Positions 35,834 through 45,001 of a stretch of 64,000 bases of DNA are shown piece after piece. How positions within the stretch are numbered: the first letter of the stretch is position 1; every line of letters starts with the position of its first letter. The translations under genes and the position numbers were made by a program. Origin of the DNA: SZUA-592 sp041556555 (lineage in GTDB: Bacteria; Pseudomonadota; Gammaproteobacteria; Eutrophobiales; Eutrophobiaceae); NCBI GenBank assembly GCA_041556555.1, contig JBFFIE010000005.1, positions 1 to 64,000 on the forward strand, read 5' to 3'. The notes under the pieces are model-generated. The model was not told where the DNA came from. It did not search any database and was given only the letters and a program-made list of their open reading frames with translations.

Positions 35834-38800
35834 ATCTATCATTGACTGGTCGATCCGGAACCGTTTTTTAGTCCTGTTATTATCAGTCCTGCTGGTGTTT
35901 GCAGGAATATATACATTAAAAGAGACGCCTGTCGATGCGATTCCGGACCTGTCAGATGTGCAGGTAATCATCAAAACGTCTTATCCAGGCCAGGCACCAC
36001 AGGTTGTAGAAGATCAGGTTACCTACCCGCTGACCACTGCAATGTTGTCTGTGCCTTATGCCGTAACAGTTCGTGGTTACTCGTTTTTCGGCGATTCATA
36101 CGTGTACGTTATTTTCAAAGATGGAACCGACTTGTACTGGGCCCGCACACGCGTACTGGAATACCTGAGCCAGATTGCGAATCGTCTCCCGGCAAATGCC
36201 AGACCGGCGCTGGGTCCTGACGCCACCGGCGTTGGCTGGATATATGAATATGCATTGGTTGACCGTAGCGGCAAAAATGATCTCTCCATGCTTCGTTCTC
36301 TGCAGGACTGGTTTCTAAAATACGAATTGCAAACCGTCCCCGGCGTTGCAGAAGTAGCGACCGTTGGCGGTTTTGTAAAACAATACCAGGTTGTGGTCGA
36401 TCCCAATCGCCTGCGTGCTTACGATATCCCCATGTCCACTGTAATTCGTGAGATCAAGCGTGCAAACGAAGAAGTGGGTGCATCCGTTATAGAAATGGCG
36501 GAAGCGGAATATATGATACGTTCCAGCGGATATATAACGGGTATAGAAGACATACAAAATATACCTTTAAGTGTAACCGAACGTGGTGTTCCCGTCCTCC
36601 TGGGTGACATAGCGCATGTCCGTATCGGACCTCAGCTCAGGCGTGGTCTTGCTGAACTAAACGGCGAAGGTGAAGTGGTTGGTGGTGTTGTGATCATGCG
36701 TTGGGGCGATAATGCCATGAAAACAATCAATGCAGTCAAGAAACGATTGCAGGAACTCGGTAACAGCCTGCCTGAAGGTGTTGAAATTATAGAAACCTAT
36801 GACCGTTCGGATCTGATAAAACGGGCAATTGAAAACCTCAGGGGTAAGCTTGTTGAAGAATTTATTATTGTCGCCCTGGTCTGCGCAGTATTCCTGTTCC
36901 ATTTCCGTTCATCTCTGATAATTGTTTTAAGTCTCCCGCTTGGCATCCTGATTGCCTTTATTATCATGTATCTGCAAGGCATCAATGCCAATATCATGTC
37001 GCTTGGCGGAATAGCGATTGCCATAGGTGCCATGGTTGATGCTGCTATTGTAATGATTGAAAATGTCCACAAGCATCTGGAGAAATCTGAAGTCACATCG
37101 GAGCAGAGATGGAAGATAATTTCCAATGTGAGCAAGGAGGTTGGCCCACCGCTGTTTTTCTCGCTTCTCATTATCACGCTCAGTTTTTTGCCGGTATTTA
37201 CACTGGAGGCTCAGGAAGGTCGGTTATTTAAGCCGCTGGCATATACCAAGACCTACGCCATGGCCGCAGCTGCTGGCCTTTCTATTACGTTGATACCTGT
37301 ATTGATGGGATATCTGATCAGGGGAAAAATAATCAAGGAAAACAAAAATCCTGTAAACAGAGTGTTGATATTTTTTTACCGCCCCTTTATCAGGCTGGCG
37401 CTGACAATGCCAAAAACAATTATCTTTGCCGCAATTATAATCACCATAATAGGTTTCTATCCTCTGAAAAATCTTGGTACTGAATTCATGCCGGAACTCG
37501 ATGAAGGTGATCTGCTGTATATGCCGAGCACGTTCCCGGCGGTCTCGGTAGGTAAGGCACAGGAAATTTTACAACAGACTGATAAATTGATTCGTACAAT
37601 ACCTGAAGTTGAGACAGTATTCGGTAAGATGGGACGAGCAGAAACTGCAACTGACCCTGCTCCATTGTCGATGGTGGAAACCACGATTCAATTGAAACCG
37701 AGATCAGAGTGGCGTGAGGGCCTTGACCTGGATGGACTCAAGGCTGAACTTAATCGCCTCATACAATTTCCCGGCCTTGCCAATGTGTTTGTCATGCCAA
37801 TCAAAAACCGTATTGATATGTTGGCTACGGGGATCAAAACACCGGTGGGCATAAAGATTTCCGGACCCGATTTAAATGTGATCGATAAAATCGGGCTGGC
37901 GATCGAACCTGTGGTAAAAGAAATTCCGGGTGCCGTCTCAGTATATTCCGAACGTGTTACCGGTGGGCGTTACATACAAATCGATATTGACCAGCTCAAG
38001 GCTGCCAGGTTGGGTCTTAATATCAAGGATGTACAGGAGATTATTCAGGCTGCAATCGGTGGTGTGAATGTAACCGAGACAGTTGAAGGCCTGGAACGTT
38101 ACCCGGTCAATGTCCGTTATCCCAGGGCATTCAGGGAATCCGTATCGGATCTGCGTCTGTTGCCCGTTGTCACTCCGACAGGTGCACGAATACCGCTTGG
38201 TGACATTGCCGATATTGAAATAGTCAGCGGCCCGCCAATGATAAAAAGTGAAAACGCTAGGCTTACCGGTTGGGTATTTGTTGATATTGCAGGCCGTGAT
38301 ATTGCCGGGTTTGTCGAGGAAGCAAAACGTGCAATAACAAACCAGGTAAATCTGCCTTCAGGTTACTCACTCGGCTGGTCCGGCCAGTATGAATACCTGC
38401 AGCGCGCCCAGGAACGGTTACGTGTCGTTGTTCCTTTTACACTGATAATTATCGCATTGCTGCTTTACCTGAATTTCCGGAACCTGGCCGAAGTCGCCAT
38501 CATAATGCTCAGCCTGCCGTTTGCCCTGGTAGGTGGCATATGTTATCTCTATCTTCTGGGTTATCACCTGTCAGTGGCAATTGGAGTGGGCTTTATCGCG
38601 CTGGCTGGTGTGGCTGCAGAGACAGGGGTTATCATGCTGGTCTTTCTCAATCAGGCTTACAGGCGCAAACTTGCCATCGCAGAAAGCCACAACCAACCGA
38701 TGTCAGAATATGAACTGAAAGAGGCAGTCACCGAAGGTGCCTTGCTAAGAGTACGCCCCCTTATCATGACTGTGTCAGCCATTATTGCTGGCCTGGTACC

Positions 38801-38957
38801 GATTATGTTCGGCACCGGCACTGGTTCTGAGGTTATGCAACGGATAGCCGCTCCCATGTTTGGAGGAATGATCACTGCAACAGTATTGACCCTGATTGTA
38901 ATTCCGGCAATTTACTATCTATGGCGTAAACGATCAGTTAAATTAGCCAGTGAATAG
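35826..38957 (+). CDS. cusA: Heavy-metal RND efflux pump CusA (HME family)
   Basis: This 1043-residue inner-membrane proton antiporter expels Cu(I)/Ag(I) through CusB and CusC. Twelve membrane helices and two large periplasmic domains are visible. Signatures are TPVDAIPDLSDVQVI near residue 34, the proton-relay helix GAMVDAAIVMIEN near 400 and LDEGDLLYMPSTFP. Periplasmic Met residues such as those in FVMPIKNRIDMLATG lie along the metal path. Length and motifs match CusA rather than CzcA, in keeping with the CusF fusion next door. The start overlaps cusB by 8 bp. Confidence 0.93.
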   Translation: MIESIIDWSIRNRFLVLLLSVLLVFAGIYTLKETPVDAIPDLSDVQVIIKTSYPGQAPQVVEDQVTYPLTTAMLSVPYAVTVRGYSFFGDSYVYVIFKDGTDLYWARTRVLEYLSQIANRLPANARPALGPDATGVGWIYEYALVDRSGKNDLSMLRSLQDWFLKYELQTVPGVAEVATVGGFVKQYQVVVDPNRLRAYDIPMSTVIREIKRANEEVGASVIEMAEAEYMIRSSGYITGIEDIQNIPLSVTERGVPVLLGDIAHVRIGPQLRRGLAELNGEGEVVGGVVIMRWGDNAMKTINAVKKRLQELGNSLPEGVEIIETYDRSDLIKRAIENLRGKLVEEFIIVALVCAVFLFHFRSSLIIVLSLPLGILIAFIIMYLQGINANIMSLGGIAIAIGAMVDAAIVMIENVHKHLEKSEVTSEQRWKIISNVSKEVGPPLFFSLLIITLSFLPVFTLEAQEGRLFKPLAYTKTYAMAAAAGLSITLIPVLMGYLIRGKIIKENKNPVNRVLIFFYRPFIRLALTMPKTIIFAAIIITIIGFYPLKNLGTEFMPELDEGDLLYMPSTFPAVSVGKAQEILQQTDKLIRTIPEVETVFGKMGRAETATDPAPLSMVETTIQLKPRSEWREGLDLDGLKAELNRLIQFPGLANVFVMPIKNRIDMLATGIKTPVGIKISGPDLNVIDKIGLAIEPVVKEIPGAVSVYSERVTGGRYIQIDIDQLKAARLGLNIKDVQEIIQAAIGGVNVTETVEGLERYPVNVRYPRAFRESVSDLRLLPVVTPTGARIPLGDIADIEIVSGPPMIKSENARLTGWVFVDIAGRDIAGFVEEAKRAITNQVNLPSGYSLGWSGQYEYLQRAQERLRVVVPFTLIIIALLLYLNFRNLAEVAIIMLSLPFALVGGICYLYLLGYHLSVAIGVGFIALAGVAAETGVIMLVFLNQAYRRKLAIAESHNQPMSEYELKEAVTEGALLRVRPLIMTVSAIIAGLVPIMFGTGTGSEVMQRIAAPMFGGMITATVLTLIVIPAIYYLWRKRSVKLASE

Positions 38958-39134
38958 ATATAATAGAGGTTTTTCTAAATTGGTATCCTGTATTTGTGCA
39001 TTTCACTGTAGCCTTGCTGGTAATTACCGGTTTTTTTCAGTTAGCATTATAGTTACCCCGGTTGAAGATAGATAAAAATTCAGCATTAATATTACATTTT
39101 CTGTATTACTTTGCGGAAGTGTTAACCAAAACAT

Positions 39135-41420
39135 ATGAACAAGACCCATTGCCATTCACATAAATCCCAAGCACACCATACAAAAAACACAGATGGGAAA
39201 TATTACTGCCCGATGTGTACTGGTGTGGAGCAGGATAAGCCGGGTGACTGTCCAAAATGCGGGATGACACTGGAAGCGTCTGTTCCGCGAAAATCAGACT
39301 CCAAAACCCAATATACCTGTCCAATGCACCCTGAGGTTGTTCAGGATGAGCCGGGAGACTGTCCGCTGTGTGGTATGGCACTGGTGCCGATGGTTGTTTC
39401 CGGGGTCAGTGAAGATGATCTTGAACTGCGGTATATGCTCAGGCGGTTCTGGTTAAGTGTTTTATTGGCTCTCCCGGTGCTTTTCAGTGCCATGGGATCC
39501 GAATTTTGGCCTGAACAATTTGCTGAAATAATACAACCCCGATTAAGACAATGGCTCGAGATGGTTCTGGCCACGCCGGTTGTACTCTGGGGCGGTTGGT
39601 CATTTTTTACGAGAGGCTGGAAATCTGTCATAACACGGCAACTGAATATGTTTACCCTGATCGGTCTTGGTATCGGCGTGGCATGGGCATACAGCGTGGT
39701 CGCTATCCTGTTGCCAGGAATATTCCCGGAAACAGTTAAGAATCATAATGGGATTGTGCCGGTGTATTTCGAAGCTGCTGCGGTGATTACAACCCTGGTT
39801 CTTTTGGGACAGGTGCTGGAACTGAGGGCGAGAAGCAAGACCAGCGAGGCAATCAAGATGTTACTTGGATTGGCACCCAAAACGGCGCGCGTGGTTCGGG
39901 AAGGGGGAGAAGAAGAGGATATACCGATTGGCGATGTGCAAATCGGGGACAAACTTCGTGTCAGGCCCGGTGAGAAAATACCGGTTGATGGGATTGTTAT
40001 TGAGGGAAGTAGCAGTGTCGATGAATCAATGGTCACCGGTGAACCCATACCGGTCACCAAACGGATCGATGACAAACTGATCGGGGCCACAGTGAATAGT
40101 ACTGGTGGACTGGTTATGGAAGCGCAACGTGTCGGTAGTGATACCCTGTTATCCCAGATTGTGCATATGGTCTCTGAAGCCCAACGGAGCCGTGCGCCCA
40201 TTCAGAAGATGGTGGATATTGTCTCCTCGTATTTCGTGCCCACTGTGGTGGTCATTGCAGTAATTACCATGATTGTATGGGGCAGCATCGGGCCTGAACC
40301 TCGTCTGGCCCATGCCATCATAAATTCTGTTGCGGTGTTAATCATTGCCTGTCCCTGTGCATTAGGTCTGGCAACACCTATGTCTATCATGGTAGGTACT
40401 GGCCGTGGTGCCTTGCTTGGGGTTTTGATAAAAAATGCGGAGTCACTGGAAGTCATGGAACAAATAGACACCCTGGTCGTAGACAAGACCGGAACCCTGA
40501 CTGAGGGTAAACCCAGTCTCGTGAGTGTCGTTGCTATGACTGGATATGATGAAGATACCGTATTACGGCTGGCGGCCAGTCTCGAACGAAGCAGTGAACA
40601 TCCATTGGCTATGGCGATTGTCCAAGGTGCGAGAGACAGGGATATTCCACTTCTGGATGTTGCTGACTTTAACTCAATTACGGGCAAGGGTGTTTCTGGA
40701 AGAGTAGAGGGTCGCCAGGTTGCGATTGGTAACCGGAAACTGCTTGAAGACAAGGGCGTCAATGTAGATGGATTGACCGATAAGGCCGAAGAATTACGGC
40801 GTGATGGCCAGACAGCGATGTTTGTGATTATCGATAACAAATCAGCAGGTATCCTTGGTGTGGCTGATCCCATCAAATCCTCTACGTCTGACGCAATTAA
40901 TACATTGCATGATGAAGATGTTGAAATAGTGATGTTAACTGGTGACAGTAAAACAACCGCGCAGGCGGTCGCCGGCAAGTTGAATATCGATCAAGTCATT
41001 GCCGAGGTCCTGCCTGAGCAGAAAGTTGAAGTGATTAAACGCTTGCAGTCAGAGGGCCGCAAGGTAGCGATGGCTGGTGATGGCATTAATGATGCACCGG
41101 CCCTGGCACAGGCCCATGTGGGTATTGCCATGGGGACAGGTACCGATGTCGCCATGGAGAGTGCCGGGGTGACCCTGGTTAAGGGAGATTTGAGAGGAAT
41201 CGCAAGAGCCCGAAGACTCAGCCGAGCCACCATGCTTAATATCCGGCAGAATCTTTTCTTCGCCTTTATATATAACTCACTTGGTGTGCCTGTGGCTGCC
41301 GGTGTCCTGTATCCTTTCTTTGGTTTGTTGTTATCACCCATGATTGCAGCAGCGGCCATGAGTTTCAGTTCACTGTCAGTGGTAGCGAATGCCTTACGCC
41401 TGCAAAAAGTAAGTTTGTAA
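39135..41420 (+). CDS. copA: Copper/silver-translocating P1B-type ATPase with two N-terminal heavy-metal-binding domains
   Basis: This 761-residue pump exports Cu(I) or Ag(I) from the cytoplasm. The N-terminus carries a His-rich start (HCHSHKSQAHH) and two Cys/Met/His modules, YYCPMCTG...CPKCGM near residue 23 and YTCPMHPE...CPLCGM near 59, in place of the usual MXCXXC ferredoxin folds. Catalytic motifs are TGEPIPV, the transport CPC in IACPCALGLATP, DKTGTLTEG, SSEHPLA and GDGINDAPAL. This is the SilP/CopA-like layout common beside Cus operons. It lies 177 bp after cusA with no clear terminator between, so read-through is possible. Confidence 0.93.
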   Translation: MNKTHCHSHKSQAHHTKNTDGKYYCPMCTGVEQDKPGDCPKCGMTLEASVPRKSDSKTQYTCPMHPEVVQDEPGDCPLCGMALVPMVVSGVSEDDLELRYMLRRFWLSVLLALPVLFSAMGSEFWPEQFAEIIQPRLRQWLEMVLATPVVLWGGWSFFTRGWKSVITRQLNMFTLIGLGIGVAWAYSVVAILLPGIFPETVKNHNGIVPVYFEAAAVITTLVLLGQVLELRARSKTSEAIKMLLGLAPKTARVVREGGEEEDIPIGDVQIGDKLRVRPGEKIPVDGIVIEGSSSVDESMVTGEPIPVTKRIDDKLIGATVNSTGGLVMEAQRVGSDTLLSQIVHMVSEAQRSRAPIQKMVDIVSSYFVPTVVVIAVITMIVWGSIGPEPRLAHAIINSVAVLIIACPCALGLATPMSIMVGTGRGALLGVLIKNAESLEVMEQIDTLVVDKTGTLTEGKPSLVSVVAMTGYDEDTVLRLAASLERSSEHPLAMAIVQGARDRDIPLLDVADFNSITGKGVSGRVEGRQVAIGNRKLLEDKGVNVDGLTDKAEELRRDGQTAMFVIIDNKSAGILGVADPIKSSTSDAINTLHDEDVEIVMLTGDSKTTAQAVAGKLNIDQVIAEVLPEQKVEVIKRLQSEGRKVAMAGDGINDAPALAQAHVGIAMGTGTDVAMESAGVTLVKGDLRGIARARRLSRATMLNIRQNLFFAFIYNSLGVPVAAGVLYPFFGLLLSPMIAAAAMSFSSLSVVANALRLQKVSL

Positions 41421-41480
41421 AAGATACAGTTTAATTAATGTATCAAGTTATTTATTTGGGGATTTTAAATAATATGAAAG

Positions 41481-41494
41481 TTGATCTTAATCAA
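41481..41494 (+). promoter_or_regulatory. FNR/ANR box upstream of copK
   Basis: TTGATCTTAATCAA is a perfect TTGAT-N4-ATCAA site. A minus-10-like TATATA lies at 41515-41520, placing the box centre about 41.5 bp upstream of the predicted transcription start, the class II activating position. Confidence 0.72.
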
Positions 41495-41605
41495 TATATA
41501 AAAGCAGGATGCTTTATATAATATTTATATTAAATCTAATTATCTTGTTGATGTTAGTCATCGTGGCAACTGATGTTTTTATTAACAATACAGGAGGAAC
41601 ATGAA

Positions 41606-41872
41606 ATGAAAAAATCAATTTTCATTTTGCTTTTAACCTCGGCACTCTATGCTGGTGCAGCTGACATGGGTAATGATCAACCATTACGTTTAAAGGACGG
41701 TTCCTATCTATTCATCAGCGAGGATAACACTATGCGCATGGTTGATAAAGATGGTAGACCTATTCAAATGAAAGATGGTGTCGAGATGGAACTGGAAGAT
41801 GGTACATTGATTATGATGAAGAATGAAAAGATCTGGCGGCATGATCATAGAAAACATAAAGGTTTGAAATAA
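41606..41872 (+). CDS. copK: CopK-family periplasmic copper-binding protein
   Basis: This 88-residue protein has a signal peptide ending near YAGAA/D. The mature part of about 69 residues resembles CopK of Cupriavidus metallidurans: a small beta-sandwich with LKDGSYLFISEDN, MRMVDKDGRP, MKDGVEMELEDGT and IMMKNEKIWR. Methionines 43, 45, 55, 61, 70 and 71 could provide the thioether ligands for Cu(I), and the C-terminal HDHRKHK could bind Cu(II). The strong AGGAGG decides the ATG at 41606. It likely buffers periplasmic copper for the Cus and CopA pumps. An FNR-type box precedes it. Confidence 0.82.
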   Translation: MKKSIFILLLTSALYAGAADMGNDQPLRLKDGSYLFISEDNTMRMVDKDGRPIQMKDGVEMELEDGTLIMMKNEKIWRHDHRKHKGLK

Positions 41873-41987
41873 TAACTATTGATGTGATTTCCAATTTCAG
41901 GATTGCAGTACTGCAGAATGGTACTGCAATCTTCATTTATTTCGTTGGTATTCTGATTAATATTACAAAATGTTTAATTAATTTTAA

Positions 41988-42176
41988 TGGGTTATTGTAA
42001 ATGCTGGTGATAAATATGAACAACAATCTCTTCCAAGAATAATGACGTTTCCAATATTTGTGTATTTCTACATAAGACTTGCAAGAAAGGAAGAGGAAGA
42101 AGCACTCCAAGGACTTGGAGAAAAATATAGAAATTATATGAAAACAACACCGGCGTTTATTGCATCATTAACGTAA
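41988..42176 (+). pseudogene. Remnant of an isoprenylcysteine carboxyl methyltransferase-like (PEMT/ICMT) gene
   Basis: The frame ending at 42176 reads YIRLARKEEEEALQGLGEKY followed by RNYMKTTPAFIAS, the conserved C-terminal end of the membrane methyltransferase family related to ICMT/PEMT. That family is often encoded beside copper ATPases. Only about 63 codons are open; the frame is stopped at 41985 and the upstream membrane helices are gone. An ATG at 42042 could give a 44-residue product, but a functional enzyme is not possible. It is a decayed gene between copK and the APC permease. Confidence 0.62.
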
Positions 42177-42254
42177 CAGTTTCAGTGATAATAAGATTGA
42201 TTCATTGTAGAAATATACTTTGGATAAGAAACCAGGGAACCAGGGATTTTCTTT

Positions 42255-43589
42255 ATGACAGACCCACACACAAATTCAAGGGATAAAGACAGAAAAACCA
42301 TATATAAAACAAATAGCCTTTCACTCACTGGCGCTGTATCAATGGGTACCGGTGTCATGATCGGGGCAGGTATCTTTGCCCTGACCGGGCAAATTGCAGA
42401 ATTGGCGGGCAGCGCATTCCCTCTGGTCTTTCTAGCAGCGGCTATTGTCACCGCATTCAGTGCCTATTCTTATGTAAAAATGTCAAATGCATATCCTTCT
42501 GCAGGTGGAATTGCAATGTTCCTGGAGAAGGCTTATGGCAAGAGCACTGTGACAGCTTCTTGTGGCTTGTTGATGTATTTTTCGATGGTTATTAATGAAA
42601 GCCTGGTTGCCAGGACTTTTGGTACCTATTCGTTGCAGTTGTTTGATATTGAACAAACCAGTTGGCTTGTTCCACTTCTTGGTGTTTGTCTTCTTATATT
42701 TGCTTTTATTGTAAATATTTCAGGTAATCGATTCATAGGCACTTTTTCCCTGATAATGGCATTGGTCAAAATCGGGGGTATCTCCATTTTTGCCATTGTT
42801 GGTTTATGGCTTTCCGGTTTGTCGTTTGAAAGTATTTCAACAGATCCTTCAAGTACTGGAGCTTCAGGATTTCTCGCAGCAATGGCATTGGCAATTTTGT
42901 CTTATAAGGGGTTCACAACAATTACCAACAGCGGTTCTGAAATCAGGGATCCCCATCGTAATGTTGGCCGGGCAATTATTATCTCAATTGCAATCTGCGT
43001 TGTTATCTATTTTTTGGTAGCACTGGCTGTTGCAGGGAATCTTGAGCTGTCAGAGATTATCAAAGCGAGGGATTTTGCTCTGGCAGAAGCATCACGGCCC
43101 GCACTGGGTAATTATGGTTTATGGTTTACGGTTGTGTTGGCAATTATTGCTACCGTTTCCGGAATAATTGCCAGCACCTTCGCTGTATCACGAATGCTTG
43201 CCATGCTGACGGATATGAAACTTGTTCCGCACAGTCATTTTGGCATGCCAGGAAGTATTCAAAAACACACGCTTGTTTATACTGTTGTGCTTGCCATCGT
43301 CTTAACGGCATTTTTTGATCTCAGCCGCATCGCTTCCCTGGGGGCAATTTTTTATATCATCATGGACATTGCAGTACATTGGGGAGTTCTTAATCACTTA
43401 AAAAAAGAGCTTCATGCCAATGTGATCATCTTATTAACAGCAATTATATTTGACATTATTGTTCTGGCCGCTTTTCTATGGATAAAAGCATCTACAGATA
43501 TATTTATTGTTTATGCATCGCTACTGGCTATAATTTTTATTTTCCTGGGAGAAAAGGTTTTTCTTTGGTTCAGGCCGGGAACCGGTTAG
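42255..43589 (+). CDS. APC-family amino acid permease
   Basis: This 444-residue inner-membrane transporter has about 12 helices. The APC signature lies in helix 1 (LSLTGAVSMGTGVMIGAGIFALTG), with the SYVKMSNAYPSAGG segment and a helix 6-8 region containing SYKGFTTITNSGSEIRDPHRNV. It imports amino acids or related cations by proton symport; the substrate is unknown. It is the first gene of a long plus-strand run, 41 bp ahead of the beta-CASP nuclease gene, so it may share its transcript. Confidence 0.9.
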   Translation: MTDPHTNSRDKDRKTIYKTNSLSLTGAVSMGTGVMIGAGIFALTGQIAELAGSAFPLVFLAAAIVTAFSAYSYVKMSNAYPSAGGIAMFLEKAYGKSTVTASCGLLMYFSMVINESLVARTFGTYSLQLFDIEQTSWLVPLLGVCLLIFAFIVNISGNRFIGTFSLIMALVKIGGISIFAIVGLWLSGLSFESISTDPSSTGASGFLAAMALAILSYKGFTTITNSGSEIRDPHRNVGRAIIISIAICVVIYFLVALAVAGNLELSEIIKARDFALAEASRPALGNYGLWFTVVLAIIATVSGIIASTFAVSRMLAMLTDMKLVPHSHFGMPGSIQKHTLVYTVVLAIVLTAFFDLSRIASLGAIFYIIMDIAVHWGVLNHLKKELHANVIILLTAIIFDIIVLAAFLWIKASTDIFIVYASLLAIIFIFLGEKVFLWFRPGTG

Positions 43590-43630
43590 AGTAAGCTTTT
43601 TGTAGTCACCATGTTTATAGATTTCCTCAT

Positions 43631-44989
43631 ATGAAAATTAGATTTCTTGGCGCCGCAGAGACTGTAACCGGTTCAAGGTTTCTGGTTGAAACCGAAGAGA
43701 AACGAATCCTGATCGATTGTGGTCTGTTTCAGGGCTTGAAAAAATTACGTCTGCGAAACTGGGCGCAATTCCCGGTCGATCCCTCCTCGATCGATGCCGT
43801 GGTACTCACACATGCACATATTGATCATAGCGGCTACCTGCCCGCACTTGTCAAGCAGGGTTTTGCAGGAAAAATCTATTGCACTCCGGCTACGGATGCC
43901 CTCTGCAGGATCTTATTACCTGATTCCGGCTATCTCCAGGAAGAGGAAGCAAATAACGCAAACAAGTATGGTTACAGCAAACATAAACCGGCATTGCCAC
44001 TTTATACACGGGATGATGCAGAAAATTGCCTTGAGTATTTTGAGACTGTTTCCAGTGAAAAGGAATTTCATCCGGCCAGGGGATTCAGTATTAAATTTAG
44101 GCCTGTCGGTCATATACTCGGGGCAGCCAGCGTGTACCTGACATTTAATGATAAAATAGTTCTGTTTACCGGTGATATCGGCAGGCCAAAAGACCCGGTA
44201 ATGAAGCCGCCTGCAGACATTGAAGAAACTGATTATCTTGTTGTTGAATCAACCTATGGAGACAGGAAGCATCCCCGAACCAGCCCAAAAAAAGAATTGG
44301 AGAGGGCAGTAAACTATGCCATTAAAAGGGGAGGGGTCGTACTTATTCCCAGTTTTGCCGTAGGACGTGCCCAGACCATAATGCATTTGATTAGTGAACT
44401 CACTGAAGAGGGAAAGCTGCCCAATATCCCGGTTTTTCTGGACAGCCCGATGGCGATTGATGCCACCGAAACTTTTTGTTATTTCAGGGATCAGCATCGC
44501 CTTTCAGAAGAACAATGTCGCTTGATGTGTGACAGGATAACCTATACTCGAAGTGTCGAGGAATCTAAAGCTATTGCAACTCAACTTGCGCCCAAGATTA
44601 TTATTTCAGCAAGTGGAATGCTGACCGGCGGGAGAGTGGTTCATCATTTGAAACACTATCTGGGAAGGAGAGAAAATGTGGTTGTGTTTGCCGGTTACCA
44701 GGCAGCCGGCACCCGTGGTGCAGCCATGCAGGCAGGTGCAGAGAGCGTGAAGATTCATGGCGAATATTATCCTGTCAGGGCAAAACTGGTAACAATTGAT
44801 GCCTTATCAGCACACGCTGATTATTCAGAAATAATTAATTGGTTATCTCATCTTAAACATCCACCCAAAAAAACATTTATTGTTCACGGTGAGGCCCATA
44901 GCCAGGATGCGTTTCGGCGGCACATTAAGGATTCACTGGGATGGCAGGCAACGATACCTGAACAGGGTGATAGCGTTAAGCTGGACTAG
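43631..44989 (+). CDS. MBL-fold beta-CASP ribonuclease (CPSF/Ysh1-like RNA-processing hydrolase)
   Basis: This 452-residue metallo-beta-lactamase protein carries the zinc motif HAHIDHSG at residues 61-68, further ligands in GHILGAASV and TGDIGRP, and the beta-CASP insertion (about 200-370) with ESTYGDRKHP. GMLTGGRVVHHLKHYL precedes the RNA-specificity C-terminal motif SAHADYSEI. These bacterial relatives of CPSF-73 act as endo/exoribonucleases. It is placed 12 bp before an AMP phosphorylase gene, so RNA breakdown products could feed that enzyme. That link is inference. Confidence 0.91.
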   Translation: MKIRFLGAAETVTGSRFLVETEEKRILIDCGLFQGLKKLRLRNWAQFPVDPSSIDAVVLTHAHIDHSGYLPALVKQGFAGKIYCTPATDALCRILLPDSGYLQEEEANNANKYGYSKHKPALPLYTRDDAENCLEYFETVSSEKEFHPARGFSIKFRPVGHILGAASVYLTFNDKIVLFTGDIGRPKDPVMKPPADIEETDYLVVESTYGDRKHPRTSPKKELERAVNYAIKRGGVVLIPSFAVGRAQTIMHLISELTEEGKLPNIPVFLDSPMAIDATETFCYFRDQHRLSEEQCRLMCDRITYTRSVEESKAIATQLAPKIIISASGMLTGGRVVHHLKHYLGRRENVVVFAGYQAAGTRGAAMQAGAESVKIHGEYYPVRAKLVTIDALSAHADYSEIINWLSHLKHPPKKTFIVHGEAHSQDAFRRHIKDSLGWQATIPEQGDSVKLD

Positions 44990-45001
44990 ACAGCACGAAA
45001 A

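Noticed and set aside
39010..39038. GGTAATTACC palindrome plus T-run after cusA as a terminator
   Set aside because: A 10-bp palindrome without a loop leaves only a three-pair stem, too weak for a terminator.
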